A stretch of DNA of 14,980 bases from Zancudomyces culisetae. Its lineage: Eukaryota; Kickxellomycota; Harpellomycetes; Harpellales; Legeriomycetaceae. Shown piece by piece: positions 1 to 8,818 of the stretch. The DNA lies in assembly GCA_001969505.1 (NCBI GenBank), contig LSSK01000921.1, forward strand, positions 1 through 14,980, written 5' to 3'. The position numbers and the translations under genes are program-made. Numbering within the stretch: position 1 is the stretch's first letter; each line of letters starts with the position of its first letter. The notes beneath the pieces were generated by a model, which was not told where the DNA came from, did no database searches, and was given only the letters and a program-made list of their open reading frames with translations.

Positions 1-1372
1 CTTTTTTCTATAACTATATTAATGGGCCGAGAAAGTTGCGAAAATAGCCGATAGTTTTCGGTTATTTCCTATTTGACTGTAGTACAAAATTCAAACAGTG
101 GTATGTACAAGAAATGACGTTTTTATCACCAGTTTTTAAATTGTGTATATTACGATTCAATTTGCCCTTAATAAACACGCTTTTTTATGCTCTAACATTG
201 GAAGAAACTACGACAATTGGTTAAATGGGGGTAATTTGACAAACTTTAAAACATAACTTGGTATGTTTTTAGTTGAAGTTTCATGTCTGGAAACTGATTA
301 TTAATCCTAAAGCAAACTGTATGAATCATTGAAAAAAAAATCATACAAGGTTTATAAATTAGGCTTACATATTAATTAAAGTTTGCCTATTAATGCACAT
401 GTCAAAGCATACTTAAAGACCGTCGTTATGTGCTATAGACGTTACTCATAGCTCACTTGGTCCACTACTCCCCATTACATATTACCATATTCTCAAACAT
501 ATAAGGGATATCATAACAAATTACCGGATCAGATTTATGTCGCATATGCTCTCAATTAGCCGAAGTTGATGAGACAGGGGAATGTACTCTAAATTTTTTT
601 TAGTTGAAACATTTTGCTCTGGTTGATATTTTCATTTCATAAAATCGGAATCTGATTATATAACAGCTATCAATTAGCAACTCGGACCTTGCAGCTTACA
701 AAACAGTGACATAATCAAAATACCCAATGGGTGTGGTTGATACATAAAGTAGCTCTAACACCATCAATTTTTTGTTGTTTTCTTTAGTCCTGAAAGTTTA
801 GTGTTATTAACAGAATTCAAATTTCCAAAAAATTTTTTCTTTGAATTTAACCTAAAATAAACAAATATAGTAGATTGAAAATATTCGTATATTAGCATTA
901 CAAAATCATCATTGGATTTGAAGAAATGATAATCATAAACAACCATAATATCCAACCAAAATATATGTAAAGAAAACACATTCAACCATAGTTGCACAGA
1001 AACAAAGCTAATAAAATATTACATAACATATCAAGTTGTTATGAGCTTGCACATTTACTCGCAATTAAAAGCTGACTAGATTATGGAGAGCCAAAGCCCA
1101 AACACGAGAGAGATTTTGCTCAGTTTGTTTGTATTTGCATTAAAAATAGTGCCAGTAAATGTAACTCGTATTAGTTTGTTTTCCGCGTATTTATTTTTTA
1201 TCCACTTTTATTGCCTTTTTTTCAACACTTTCAACACATTTTTCGACACTTTTTTCGATGCTTTTTTCGCTTTATTTTTTACCATTATTCCAGTAGGTTC
1301 TGTTTATCACTTTTGATCTACTAAATTACGTTATTTGCTAAAGTAAAAAGTAACGAAATTTAAAACCAAAAT

Positions 1373-1405
1373 AAATCAATCAAATCAATCAAATCAAAAT
1401 CAATT
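1373..1405. repeat. Short AATC-type simple repeat
   Basis: About four to five imperfect copies of a 4-9 base unit (aatcaatca / aatcaaatc) in a row. It is a simple-sequence tract in non-coding DNA with no sign of function. It also makes the Asp/Leu-Ile repeats seen if the opposite strand is translated, so that translation should not be taken as a protein. Confidence 0.6.
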
Positions 1406-1837
1406 AAAAAACAGCGAGATTGCAATGACACTAACTCTACCAAAATACCCTTACATAAATATATCACAGCATAGCCAAACAGTATTATAACCTGATGCAC
1501 AAATGAGGGCTGGTCACAAATCAGGTTAGATGGTTGAGGCAAATTGAGCTGTGATTGTGGAATGAGCTTTTGTAATTTTAAAAAACAGAATCACAGATTT
1601 CGAACACAAACACACAGAGCTAACGCAAAACAAAAAAAAGGGGGAAAGGTGAAGAAGGAAAAGCCAGTTGGCTGGTCAAAGACTAGTGCCGAAAATAACC
1701 AAATCAGGCTATGGTACAATGTGATCCACAAACAGTGCACTAGTTGAGTTATCTTGAAAGCAGCTGTCTTATTACCATATTCCATAATGTTTGATTTTTT
1801 AGCTTGCTATAAGAAAAAAAGGAAGCAATGGGAAAAG

Positions 1838-1844
1838 TATAAAT
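1838..1844 (+). promoter_or_regulatory. Possible TATA element of the GH3 gene
   Basis: TATAAAT lies 186 bases before the ATG at 2030 and is followed by a pyrimidine-rich stretch (about 1855-1920), an arrangement common around fungal transcription starts. In such AT-rich DNA the match could be chance. No transcript evidence is available from the sequence. Confidence 0.25.
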
Positions 1845-2029
1845 TCCCTTTGTGTTGCTCTATTTCTTCAAACTGCAAAACATCCTTTCCTTTTTTTGTG
1901 GCTATTCTATTCCCCTACTTAATAGATCTAATAGACTAGTTTATACTACAACTCAGCCAGTCAAAAATATTAGTGAGACTTTACGTTTCCGTTTGATAAA
2001 TAATATTCGTTTTATATTACTGTAGCACA

Positions 2030-2089
2030 ATGAAATACTCCATTATTCTTTCATCGCTTACAGCACTTATGATGAGTGCCGGCGCTGCA
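2030..2089 (+). other. Signal peptide of the GH3 enzyme
   Basis: Residues 1-20 show a basic residue at position 2, a hydrophobic stretch from Ile5 to Met15, and small residues (Ser-Ala-Gly-Ala-Ala) before a Pro. This is the layout of a cleavable secretory signal. It also supports ATG 2030 as the start, since Met14/Met15 would lose it. Confidence 0.8.
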
Positions 2090-3940
2090 CCATCTAATCG
2101 CCCCAAGTGTGGAAAGGTCGATACTGTTGACATCGACAAGCTCATCAGTGAAATGACACTTGAACAGAAGATCGCCCAGAGACTTTTGCCTGACATGCGT
2201 AACTGGAACTATGGCAGTTGCAGCAACAAAGCTGCCAACGTAGAAGTAATGAATGACGAGCTTGCAGCCTCCATCTCAAAATACTCATTCGGTGGTATGG
2301 TTTTGTTTGCTGAAAACGTTGTTAACGCCGAGAACGCAACCAGACTCATTGATGCCATGCAAAAAGCCAACGCTGTCAACAGCAAGATCCCACTCTTTGT
2401 TGGTGTAGATCAGGAAGGTGGTATCGTTACCCGTCTCGGTAACGGTACTATGTTGCCAGGAAACATGGCTGTTGGTGCCACTGGTGACCCCAACAACGCA
2501 TACTTGAGTGGAGCAATTACAGGTAGTGAACTCAAAGCCATCGGTGCCAACGTTAACTTTGCACCTGATGCCGATGTTAACATCAACTACCAAAACCCTG
2601 TAATTGGTGTCCGTTCATTCGGATCTCACGCAGATCTTGTAGCCAAGAACGCCGTCCAGTACCAAACAGGAGTAAAATCTGCCGGCTGTATCAGCTGTGG
2701 TAAGCACTTCCCAGGTCACGGTGATACCGCAACCGACTCCCACTTTGGTCTCCCACTTGTAAACAAGACACTAGAGCAAATCCAAGGTGTAGAACTCGTT
2801 CCATTCAAGGCCTTGATTGCAAACGACGTTGACATGATCATGACTGCTCACATCCAATACCCAGCTTTGGACGACACAACCATTCCAAACATTGTCGATG
2901 GATCTCCCCTAATTGTCCCAGCCACTCTATCCAAGAAAATCATGACTGACTTTTTGAGAGGTACTCTTGGCTTCAAGGGTGTCAGTATTACCGATGCCAT
3001 GAACATGGAAGCTATCATCAGTTATGTCGGTAACGTAGATGCTACAGCCAGAGCCATCAGAGCTGGTGTTGATGTTATCATCATGCCAGCCCTTGTCCGT
3101 TGTGTTGCAAACTTCACCCTCTACGACGATGTTATCAACAAGGTTAAAAAGGATATCGCAGATAAGCTTTACTCCGAGGATGAGCTCGACACCTCAATCA
3201 AGCGTATCCTGACCCTCAAGAAGAAGTATAACCTGTTTGCCCCAGTAACCACCACCATCGAAAAACGCATTGAAATCGCAAACGCAACATTGAGCAATCC
3301 AAAACACAAAGAAATTGAAAGAAACATGGCACGCGACGCAATCACCCTCCTAAAGAACGACCCAACCTACGGAATCCCATTCAAGACTGACGAGACATCA
3401 AAGGTCGCAGTCTTTATGCCTGACGCCACTCAAATTGCCTCAGCTGTCCGCACAATGCAATCACTCGGTGTACGCGCCAACTTTACAACCTTCCCATTCA
3501 CAAACACCTTGTTCAACGATACCATCAAGGCTATGATTGACGCTTCTACTCACGTAGTTATTGGATCCCTTGTAACCAAGAACACACCAGCAATTGATGG
3601 TGGTGACATCTTTATTGACACTGGAAAAATCGGATCATGGGCATACTCCTTCCCTGCTGGTGTTTCTGATTACGCAAAGACTACCAAGAAGCCAATTGCC
3701 GTCATTTCTCTGAGAAACCCATACGACTCTGCAAACTTCGAGCGCACCACTGGTGCAGTTCTTTGTGCTTATGGATTTAAGGGATATACCAATGGTGTCT
3801 TTGGTCAACCTAACCTCCCAGCTGCTATTTCCACCGTATTTGGACACAGCAAGCCAAAGGGCAGACTTCCAGTTGATATTCCATCTGTATTCGACAACTC
3901 AACTATCCTTTACCCATTCGGTTTTGGTCTTAGTCTTTAA
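2030..3940 (+). CDS. Secreted GH3 beta-N-acetylhexosaminidase, NagZ type
   Basis: This 636-residue protein is a glycoside hydrolase family 3 enzyme, expected to remove terminal beta-linked N-acetylglucosamine (from chitin fragments or, as in bacterial NagZ, from peptidoglycan fragments). Residues 1-20 form a signal peptide (MKYSII start, hydrophobic core, likely cut after AGAA), so it should act outside the cell. The N-terminal barrel covers about 35-400. It holds the NagZ signature KHFPGHGDT...DSH at 225-238, whose Asp236/His238 correspond to the Asp-His acid/base pair of this subfamily, and the nucleophile Asp322 in SITDAMNMEA. The C-terminal alpha/beta domain (about 430-636) ends with KGRLPVDIP and YPFGFGLSL. 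Length and two-domain layout resemble Bacillus subtilis NagZ (YbbD). Several N-x-S/T sites are present (for example N138, N361, N622). There is no intron. Many codons end in C or G (AAC, ATC, GAC, AAG), unlike the surrounding DNA, suggesting high expression or transfer. The exact substrate is inferred. Confidence 0.93.
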   Translation: MKYSIILSSLTALMMSAGAAPSNRPKCGKVDTVDIDKLISEMTLEQKIAQRLLPDMRNWNYGSCSNKAANVEVMNDELAASISKYSFGGMVLFAENVVNAENATRLIDAMQKANAVNSKIPLFVGVDQEGGIVTRLGNGTMLPGNMAVGATGDPNNAYLSGAITGSELKAIGANVNFAPDADVNINYQNPVIGVRSFGSHADLVAKNAVQYQTGVKSAGCISCGKHFPGHGDTATDSHFGLPLVNKTLEQIQGVELVPFKALIANDVDMIMTAHIQYPALDDTTIPNIVDGSPLIVPATLSKKIMTDFLRGTLGFKGVSITDAMNMEAIISYVGNVDATARAIRAGVDVIIMPALVRCVANFTLYDDVINKVKKDIADKLYSEDELDTSIKRILTLKKKYNLFAPVTTTIEKRIEIANATLSNPKHKEIERNMARDAITLLKNDPTYGIPFKTDETSKVAVFMPDATQIASAVRTMQSLGVRANFTTFPFTNTLFNDTIKAMIDASTHVVIGSLVTKNTPAIDGGDIFIDTGKIGSWAYSFPAGVSDYAKTTKKPIAVISLRNPYDSANFERTTGAVLCAYGFKGYTNGVFGQPNLPAAISTVFGHSKPKGRLPVDIPSVFDNSTILYPFGFGLSL

Positions 3941-4054
3941 AGTTATGGATTGAGTCCTCTCTCACCTTTGCTTTTCCATTTTTTCCCCTCGTTTTTTAGC
4001 TTTGTAGTGAAAAAATGTAGTTTAAGTGGATTAACAGTAGTAAAAACTAATTAA

Positions 4055-4060
4055 AATAAA
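4055..4060 (+). terminator. Possible polyadenylation signal of the GH3 gene
   Basis: AATAAA lies 115 bases after the TAA stop, in an A-rich stretch. The position suits a fungal 3' UTR, but the hexamer is frequent by chance in this DNA. Confidence 0.35.
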
Positions 4061-4210
4061 AAAGGTAGTCACTATTTGAAGAGTACCTTCATTTAATTTG
4101 CTATTATGAGAAGGTGGTGATAGTGTGTAAAGTTTGAGATTGCAAATATGAGTTGGTGGATGTGCGTTTGATGCTTTCGATCTTGCTCCTCTGTCTCAAA
4201 TAAGTTTAAC

Positions 4211-4288
4211 ATTATTATTTGTATTTTATTATCTTTACTATTGTTACTATTTCTATCACTATCCTTACTATTACTATTGCCATTATCT
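4211..4288. repeat. Imperfect ACTATT/TTATTA simple repeat
   Basis: A degenerate microsatellite built of trinucleotide-like and ACTATT-like units, in the spacer between the two convergent genes. Interruptions (gcc, tcc) show it is old. The minus-strand AATAAA of 4225-4230 lies inside it. Confidence 0.6.
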
Positions 4289-4374
4289 GTATTAAATTAA
4301 AGGTATTTGTATTCAACTCCCTAACTAGAGCCATAAAAAGTTATAGAAAAAAAGTAAACCCCAGGAAATCACCT

Positions 4375-5679
4375 TTATGATGTATCTGGAGTGACAACAC
4401 ATCCTTTTACACGGCTATCCTCTGCAGCGAATGTATACATATGTGACAACAATGACTCGTAGGCGCCAGACTTGTTGAGCGAAGGATCATTGTATATCAA
4501 AGAGTCGATGAAGCTTGAAATAATTCCATAATCACCGCCACCATGACCAAAGAGGTCGGAATACACCTTGTATTGTTCCATTTCATGTGGATGCACCACC
4601 GTTTTTTTGCAGGTTGCAAAGTCAAATACAGTGATTTCACCAATACCATCAGTTATAAGCTCACCTTTAGAGCCGTAAATTTTAGTTTTACGGATACAGA
4701 GATCTTCTGTAAATGCTATCATTGTGAGAGTTGCAGTTTTATTGCCTTCAAACTCAAATGTGACAACCTGGTTATCACAAACGTTGTTATCACACTCATA
4801 CACGCAGCGACCGTATGGTCCGGATGTAATTGCTTTGGTGATGTTTTCAATATCAATAACATTTGTGATGGCGTTCATAGGAAAACCGCTTTCGCCTCTC
4901 TTTGTAGGCTCCAAATAAATCGTTTTGGCAGAATAGGGACAGTTTGACTCATGGGCACATTCCATACAGGTTTTTGCATCGCCAGCCTCCATAGGCTTTT
5001 TGTCCTTCTTGAAATGCGACAAATGACCAAATGATGAAACCTTGGTGCATTTTGCACCACCCATAAACCAATTGATCAAGTCCACATCATGGATACACTT
5101 GGTCATCAAAGAAAAAGATGTCTCCTCCTCTTTTGCCCAGTTTCCACGTACAAAAGAGTGGGAGAAGTGTGTATTCCCTATAGCCTCAAGATGTTGTACA
5201 GAGTAAATCTCCCCAAGCACGCCAGAATTTACAAGTTTCATAACTTCCGAGTAGATAGGTGTATAGCGCATAACATGGCATACAGCAAGTGTAATTCCAT
5301 TATCAACCGTCGCTTGATATATATCTTTACAGTCCTGTAGGCTGGTGGCCATCGGCTTCTCAAGAAGAATATTATATTTTCTGTTGGCCATGGCAACAGC
5401 AATATTGCAGTGGGTCTGATCAAGAGTAGAAATTATAACGGCATCGGCAAACTTGTCCATCCCCACAAGTTCATCCACCGATGTGAGTGTGTGTTCTGCC
5501 TGTATATTGTGCTTCTTTGCCATATTTTCACGGCGCACAGGATCTGGATCTACAACACCAACAACTCTCATCTTTTCTGGTCGCGACATGGCGTATGTAG
5601 CGTATATATTTCCACGCATCCCCGCACCAATCACAATCACAGTAATTGGTCCTGAAACAGTGACATCAGCATTCGTCAT
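4375..5679 (-). CDS. Gfo/Idh/MocA-family NAD(P)-dependent oxidoreductase
   Basis: This 434-residue protein belongs to the Gfo/Idh/MocA family, which oxidises or reduces a hydroxyl of sugars, inositols or related compounds using NAD(P). The N-terminal Rossmann fold starts at about residue 11 with the glycine motif GAGMRG (18-23) and an Asp at 44 (VVDPDP) after the second strand. The family EKP motif is at 107-109 with catalytic-site Lys108. The substrate-side motif KCIHDVDLINW spans 194-204, where His197 and Asp198 are likely catalytic. A small cysteine cluster, CMEC...NCPYSAK (238-252), is followed by GPYGRCVYECDN (287-298) and GHGGGDYG (378-385), which together match a subfamily common in bacteria. 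No signal peptide or membrane segment is seen, so it is probably cytosolic. The frame is uninterrupted and has no intron. It converges on the GH3 gene. The substrate cannot be told from sequence. Confidence 0.92.
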   Translation of the reverse strand: MTNADVTVSGPITVIVIGAGMRGNIYATYAMSRPEKMRVVGVVDPDPVRRENMAKKHNIQAEHTLTSVDELVGMDKFADAVIISTLDQTHCNIAVAMANRKYNILLEKPMATSLQDCKDIYQATVDNGITLAVCHVMRYTPIYSEVMKLVNSGVLGEIYSVQHLEAIGNTHFSHSFVRGNWAKEEETSFSLMTKCIHDVDLINWFMGGAKCTKVSSFGHLSHFKKDKKPMEAGDAKTCMECAHESNCPYSAKTIYLEPTKRGESGFPMNAITNVIDIENITKAITSGPYGRCVYECDNNVCDNQVVTFEFEGNKTATLTMIAFTEDLCIRKTKIYGSKGELITDGIGEITVFDFATCKKTVVHPHEMEQYKVYSDLFGHGGGDYGIISSFIDSLIYNDPSLNKSGAYESLLSHMYTFAAEDSRVKGCVVTPDTS

Positions 5680-6983
5680 TTTTAAAATATTGTAATTTAT
5701 AGCTTTCGATCACGGAGCATTGAAATCGCAACTGACACTAGATTGATTCTTGAGGAATTCACAATTGTTTTCGTCTAGAGAGTTAATAGCGGATAGAAAT
5801 TCAAAACTTTTTGTGGGTTTTTAAGGACATGAAATAAATTATGGATATAAAGTTTCCACTTCACATATGTCAAAAACAGTACGGCATTGTTGTTGCTACT
5901 GTTACTATTGTTTTTGTTACTTTTATCGCAGTTAATGCTGAAACCAACGGTAAAAGTGGCCTGCCCCCTTAATTTTTATTTTAAAATTCGCACATATTAA
6001 AAAAGCGCTACCCATTGGACAATACTATTGAAATTAATTTTGATCAATAGTATAGCCAGTAAAAGTCTATTGCATAACTTCAAAGTAGATTAAATAAGTG
6101 GATTAGAATTTGTCTAATCTTTATGACATTCACAATCAGGCGATTTTAACGGAGTATTTCAGATACTTCGCATGATAAATAGCACATCCTTCAGAACAAA
6201 ATCCACAAATTTCTCGCTACTATATTAGGAGAACATAAAAAAAGAACATAGTACAAGTTAAGGTAAGGCCATACCTCCTCTTTCATCTGTTTAGAAACCA
6301 AACCTGTTACTAAAAAATTCAAGAGCAACAGTCGGTTCAATTGATTTTGAACCAAACTATAATATGCTCGCACTATCTTTAAATGCTGGGCCCACAAAAA
6401 GTAGGAGTTCTATTATTAACAGATGTGCTCTTTTCGTGAGATGTGACTGGAGCTTGTCGAAAGGTCAGCAGATATCTAGTATAAAAAAATAAACATAAAC
6501 CCACCAAAAGAAGAGAGTCAATTGTGAAAATTGATATTCCAGCTACTGAGCGGTTCCAAACCCCATCCATAGTTTTGTTACCAATCACTACAGCTCTTAT
6601 TCTTTTTTTTTTGTTTGATATAGAGGTAGAATGTCTCTTCATAGTATATATCTCCATTTTCGTTTGCCTTGCTACAAATTACCGTACGCTAACTCTTTTT
6701 TCTAAGCATAGCTGTTCTTTGATGTTGTCATAAATGTTAACTATTTACTTAAATCTCAAACTAAGCAAATCAGCTGTTGCTGCACCTCTGTACAGCAAAA
6801 GCTTGCAAAAAGGCTATGTTAGCCCCACTTGTAATCAGAATTACATGTATGTTTCATTTTGTAAATTTTTTGTAATGTCTATTGCAGTTTACTAAGTTCT
6901 ATAGAGGCTATATGAAAACCCAACTATAGAAAAAATATGATACGTAACAAATTGTACACACATGAAAAATTAATGCGGAAATG
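5680..6983. other. Intergenic region between the oxidoreductase and GT69 genes
   Basis: About 1.3 kb with no supported gene. It should contain the promoter of the leftward oxidoreductase gene (right after 5679) and the 3' UTR of the GT69 gene (left of 6984). Frames of 68-92 codons on either strand at 6191-6733 have no recognisable features beyond one hydrophobic stretch and overlap one another. Small inverted repeats occur at 6022-6053 and about 6104-6119. Confidence 0.55.
6022..6053. repeat. 9-bp inverted repeat with 14-base loop
   Basis: ATACTATTG (6022-6030) is matched exactly by its reverse complement CAATAGTAT (6045-6053). It is AT-rich and could be a chance hairpin or a dyad protein site. 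There is no terminal duplication or longer terminal repeat to make it a mobile element. Confidence 0.5.
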
Positions 6984-8387
6984 CTATAGATTTGAATAGT
7001 CAACTAGGTACTCCCCCCATTTAATCGGTCCATCAGGATTCTGTGTATTATTTTTCACTAGCGGATGGCATAAAACCTGTTTAGGCCCTTCAACAAACTC
7101 AATCTTCTTATCGATATCTACATGTAGTTTGTTAACATAATCTCTCTCGAGATATTTAAATTCTCGTGTGTTATAGGGTACCTGTACAGTTGGAACCACC
7201 ATAACCCTATCAAAGCCCAGCCTCCAATAGTCGTTACAAAATAATGAGCACTCTGATGCTGCGCATTCGGTTGTATTAAGGACTGACCTTCTAAACCTTA
7301 GATCAAATGGATTGTCAAATGGCTTTGGATTTAATACTACAACTCCATTCCAACAGCATTGAACTTGAAATGGTAGCCCCTTTTCTGCTCTTTTGTTTGA
7401 TTCGCTGTCGGTAGTTAGATCCTTTATGTTTTTTCTGAACGCATCTCCCTTTATATCTCTTGCCACCCATGTATCACGGAATGTCTTTATTGGGATCTTA
7501 TTTCCTGATGAATCTGTTTCGTCATAGTAGTCCAAATCCATTGGACATGTTATATCTGCCTGGTTGTTATTAGATTGAAGAATCAGTTCCAGTATATCGT
7601 TCCTGCAAAACATAATATCATTGATAAATATGATTTTGTCAAATTCCATGCTTCGATCACCGCTAAACATCCTTCGCTGCCTTTTTCTCTCGCTAAACTC
7701 ATAGTATGGCTCCAGTGCCTTGTTTCTAACATTTGCCAAATATTCTATTCTGTGAGAGTTTTCAGGGCGTTTTGAATTCTCCATATTAAGCCTGTGCTGA
7801 ACCTTATATTCCTCCAGACGAGCTGAAAAGCTTTCTAGCATTTCTTTAGTTTTATCGGTAGAACCATTTTCGTATATAGACATATACACATTTTCAAATC
7901 CCAAAAATTCAAATACCCTCAGCAGCTCCTGCATAAACTGTGGGAGTATTTCCTCATTATTGTGCAGATTTGCAGCGAAAAAGTACCTAGGGTGTTTTTT
8001 GTGTTTGTTATTTTTTTCCTTTTTTCTGTAGTAATACACCTGATTTCGAATGGAATATTCATAAACAACATAGTCGGGACTTGAAGCAGAAAGTGGCAAA
8101 TATCTTCCATACACCTCTCTGTTTTTATCAAAGTCTATCCGGGCATCTGTAGAACAAAGTTCTGCAGGTTGGATAGGTTTGACATCGACTGTCAATTTTC
8201 TTGAATTTTTTACTGTATCCTGTTCCTCGCCATCCCTCTCCCCCAACAGATTACCTGCAATGTATATTGTGACGATAGTTAATGAAATAATAATAATTCT
8301 TATTATTATATGCTTCTTTCTGAATGCCATGGCGATAATGCCTTTTGAGTGTGTATCAACTAATGAAATATATGGATGATCCTGCAT
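6984..8387 (-). CDS. GT69 (CAP59/CMT1-type) mannosyltransferase, type II membrane protein
   Basis: This 467-residue protein belongs to glycosyltransferase family 69, the fungal CAP59/CMT1 group; the Cryptococcus member CMT1 is an alpha-1,3-mannosyltransferase. A short basic tail (FRKKH) precedes one membrane anchor at about 27-47, then a luminal catalytic domain, as for Golgi enzymes. Family landmarks occur in order: FFAANLHNNEEILPQ (136-150), SIYENGSTDKT (170-180), KIIFINDIMFCRND (251-264, the acidic metal/nucleotide-sugar site region), CPMDLDYYD (281-289), FRDTWVARDIKGD (303-315), CCWNGVVVLNPKPF (344-357) and ECSLFCNDYWRLGFDRV (379-395). Glycosylation sites include N174 and N371. There are two possible starts: Met1, and Met20, whose GCCATGG context is stronger and would leave only a 6-7 residue tail before the anchor. 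No intron is seen. It probably builds mannose-containing wall or secreted glycans; donor and acceptor are inferred. Confidence 0.92.
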   Translation of the reverse strand: MQDHPYISLVDTHSKGIIAMAFRKKHIIIRIIIISLTIVTIYIAGNLLGERDGEEQDTVKNSRKLTVDVKPIQPAELCSTDARIDFDKNREVYGRYLPLSASSPDYVVYEYSIRNQVYYYRKKEKNNKHKKHPRYFFAANLHNNEEILPQFMQELLRVFEFLGFENVYMSIYENGSTDKTKEMLESFSARLEEYKVQHRLNMENSKRPENSHRIEYLANVRNKALEPYYEFSERKRQRRMFSGDRSMEFDKIIFINDIMFCRNDILELILQSNNNQADITCPMDLDYYDETDSSGNKIPIKTFRDTWVARDIKGDAFRKNIKDLTTDSESNKRAEKGLPFQVQCCWNGVVVLNPKPFDNPFDLRFRRSVLNTTECAASECSLFCNDYWRLGFDRVMVVPTVQVPYNTREFKYLERDYVNKLHVDIDKKIEFVEGPKQVLCHPLVKNNTQNPDGPIKWGEYLVDYSNL

Positions 8388-8600
8388 TTTGAACTGTTGA
8401 AAAATGAACTTTAAAATTCCTCCAGCAGATTTTATATCAAATCGTGTTTGCTTTTTTCATTATTTTGCTTAGGTTTTGAAAAAAAAAATAAAAAGCTTTT
8501 TTTAGAACAACTGCTTTATGTAATGTGGATAGTTTAGAAAATCCACGATTTAGCTAAAAAGAAAAATTAGCAAACTCTTTACATATTCTGGACTCTAAAA

Positions 8601-8708
8601 ATGATTTTGATTGCCGTATTGGTAATACAAGGCTATAGTGCAAACGTATCACACGACACCATGCTTACAGCGCGGGCAATGGAGAGTACTTGGAAACACA
8701 GTCACTAA
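8601..8708 (+). CDS. Doubtful 35-residue secreted-peptide-like frame
   Basis: An ATG frame of 35 codons begins with a hydrophobic stretch (ILIAVLVIQGYSA) that could be a signal peptide, followed by a polar tail with one N-x-S site. It ends at TAA 8706. It is divergent from the GT69 gene 213 bases away. It is too short to identify and may be chance or a first exon. Confidence 0.15.
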   Translation: MILIAVLVIQGYSANVSHDTMLTARAMESTWKHSH

Positions 8709-8719
8709 TCTTCTAGGTT

Positions 8720-8818
8720 ATGGATGTAGTACCTAGCTCTTTTTTTTCCACTATTTTTTTCTTTGTTTTGGCGTTTGGTCTCAGTGCGAATTCAGGGCTC
8801 TTTTCTGCGAAAAAATAA
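8720..8818 (+). CDS. Doubtful 32-residue secreted-peptide-like frame
   Basis: An ATG frame of 32 codons, only 11 bases after the previous tiny frame, with a hydrophobic core (TIFFFVLAFGLSA) resembling a signal peptide and a short tail. The core is partly a T-homopolymer product. No donor site allows a clear continuation into another exon. Kept only because two such frames lie in tandem. Confidence 0.12.
   Translation: MDVVPSSFFSTIFFFVLAFGLSANSGLFSAKK

Larger units (their letters stand above)
1..2029. other. AT-rich non-coding region upstream of the GH3 gene
   Basis: I see no gene here. The stretch is dominated by A/T runs, and the few open frames are short, rich in Phe/Leu or Lys, and lack any family signature. 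One 77-codon ATG frame at 1083-1316 (+) has a Phe-rich tail made by an imperfect T-rich repeat at about 1190-1285 and looks like a by-product of composition. A short CAAT/AATC-type repeat lies at 1373-1405. The last 200 bases probably contain the promoter and 5' leader of the gene starting at 2030. No tRNA-like B box or snRNA signature was found. Confidence 0.6.
3941..4374. other. Convergent 3' intergenic region with both transcript ends
   Basis: This 434-base spacer separates the stops of two convergent genes. It contains an AATAAA for the left gene at 4055-4060, a TTTATT (AATAAA on the minus strand) at 4225-4230 that could serve the right gene, and an imperfect ACTATT-rich simple repeat. 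No reading frame of interest is present. Confidence 0.6.

Noticed and set aside
566-655. TGATGA (about 568) and CTGA (about 651) as a C/D snoRNA
   Set aside because: The bases flanking the two boxes cannot pair into a terminal stem, and no convincing C' and D' boxes are seen.
1083-1316. 77-codon ATG frame (+) with a Phe-rich tail
   Set aside because: The repeated Phe/Thr/Asp residues come from an imperfect T-rich repeat; there is no family signature and no coding-like codon use.
1544-1747. 67-codon basic frame (+)
   Set aside because: It begins with TTG rather than ATG and owes its Lys-rich part to A and G homopolymers.
2285-2593. 102-codon antisense frame
   Set aside because: It is a shadow of the GH3 gene on the opposite strand.
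4543-4947. 134-codon plus-strand frame
   Set aside because: It lies wholly inside the oxidoreductase gene on the opposite strand and has no domain of its own.
5695-5701. TATAAAT (minus strand) as the oxidoreductase TATA box
   Set aside because: It lies only about 16 bases before the ATG, too close to leave a normal transcription start and leader.
6336-6355. GGTTCAA...TTGAACC hairpin as a tRNA T arm
   Set aside because: No acceptor stem, D arm or anticodon arm can be placed around it; the loop does not fit a T loop.
6191-6733. Three overlapping frames of 68-92 codons, one with a hydrophobic segment
   Set aside because: They overlap on both strands, lack any recognisable motif and sit in AT-rich spacer DNA.
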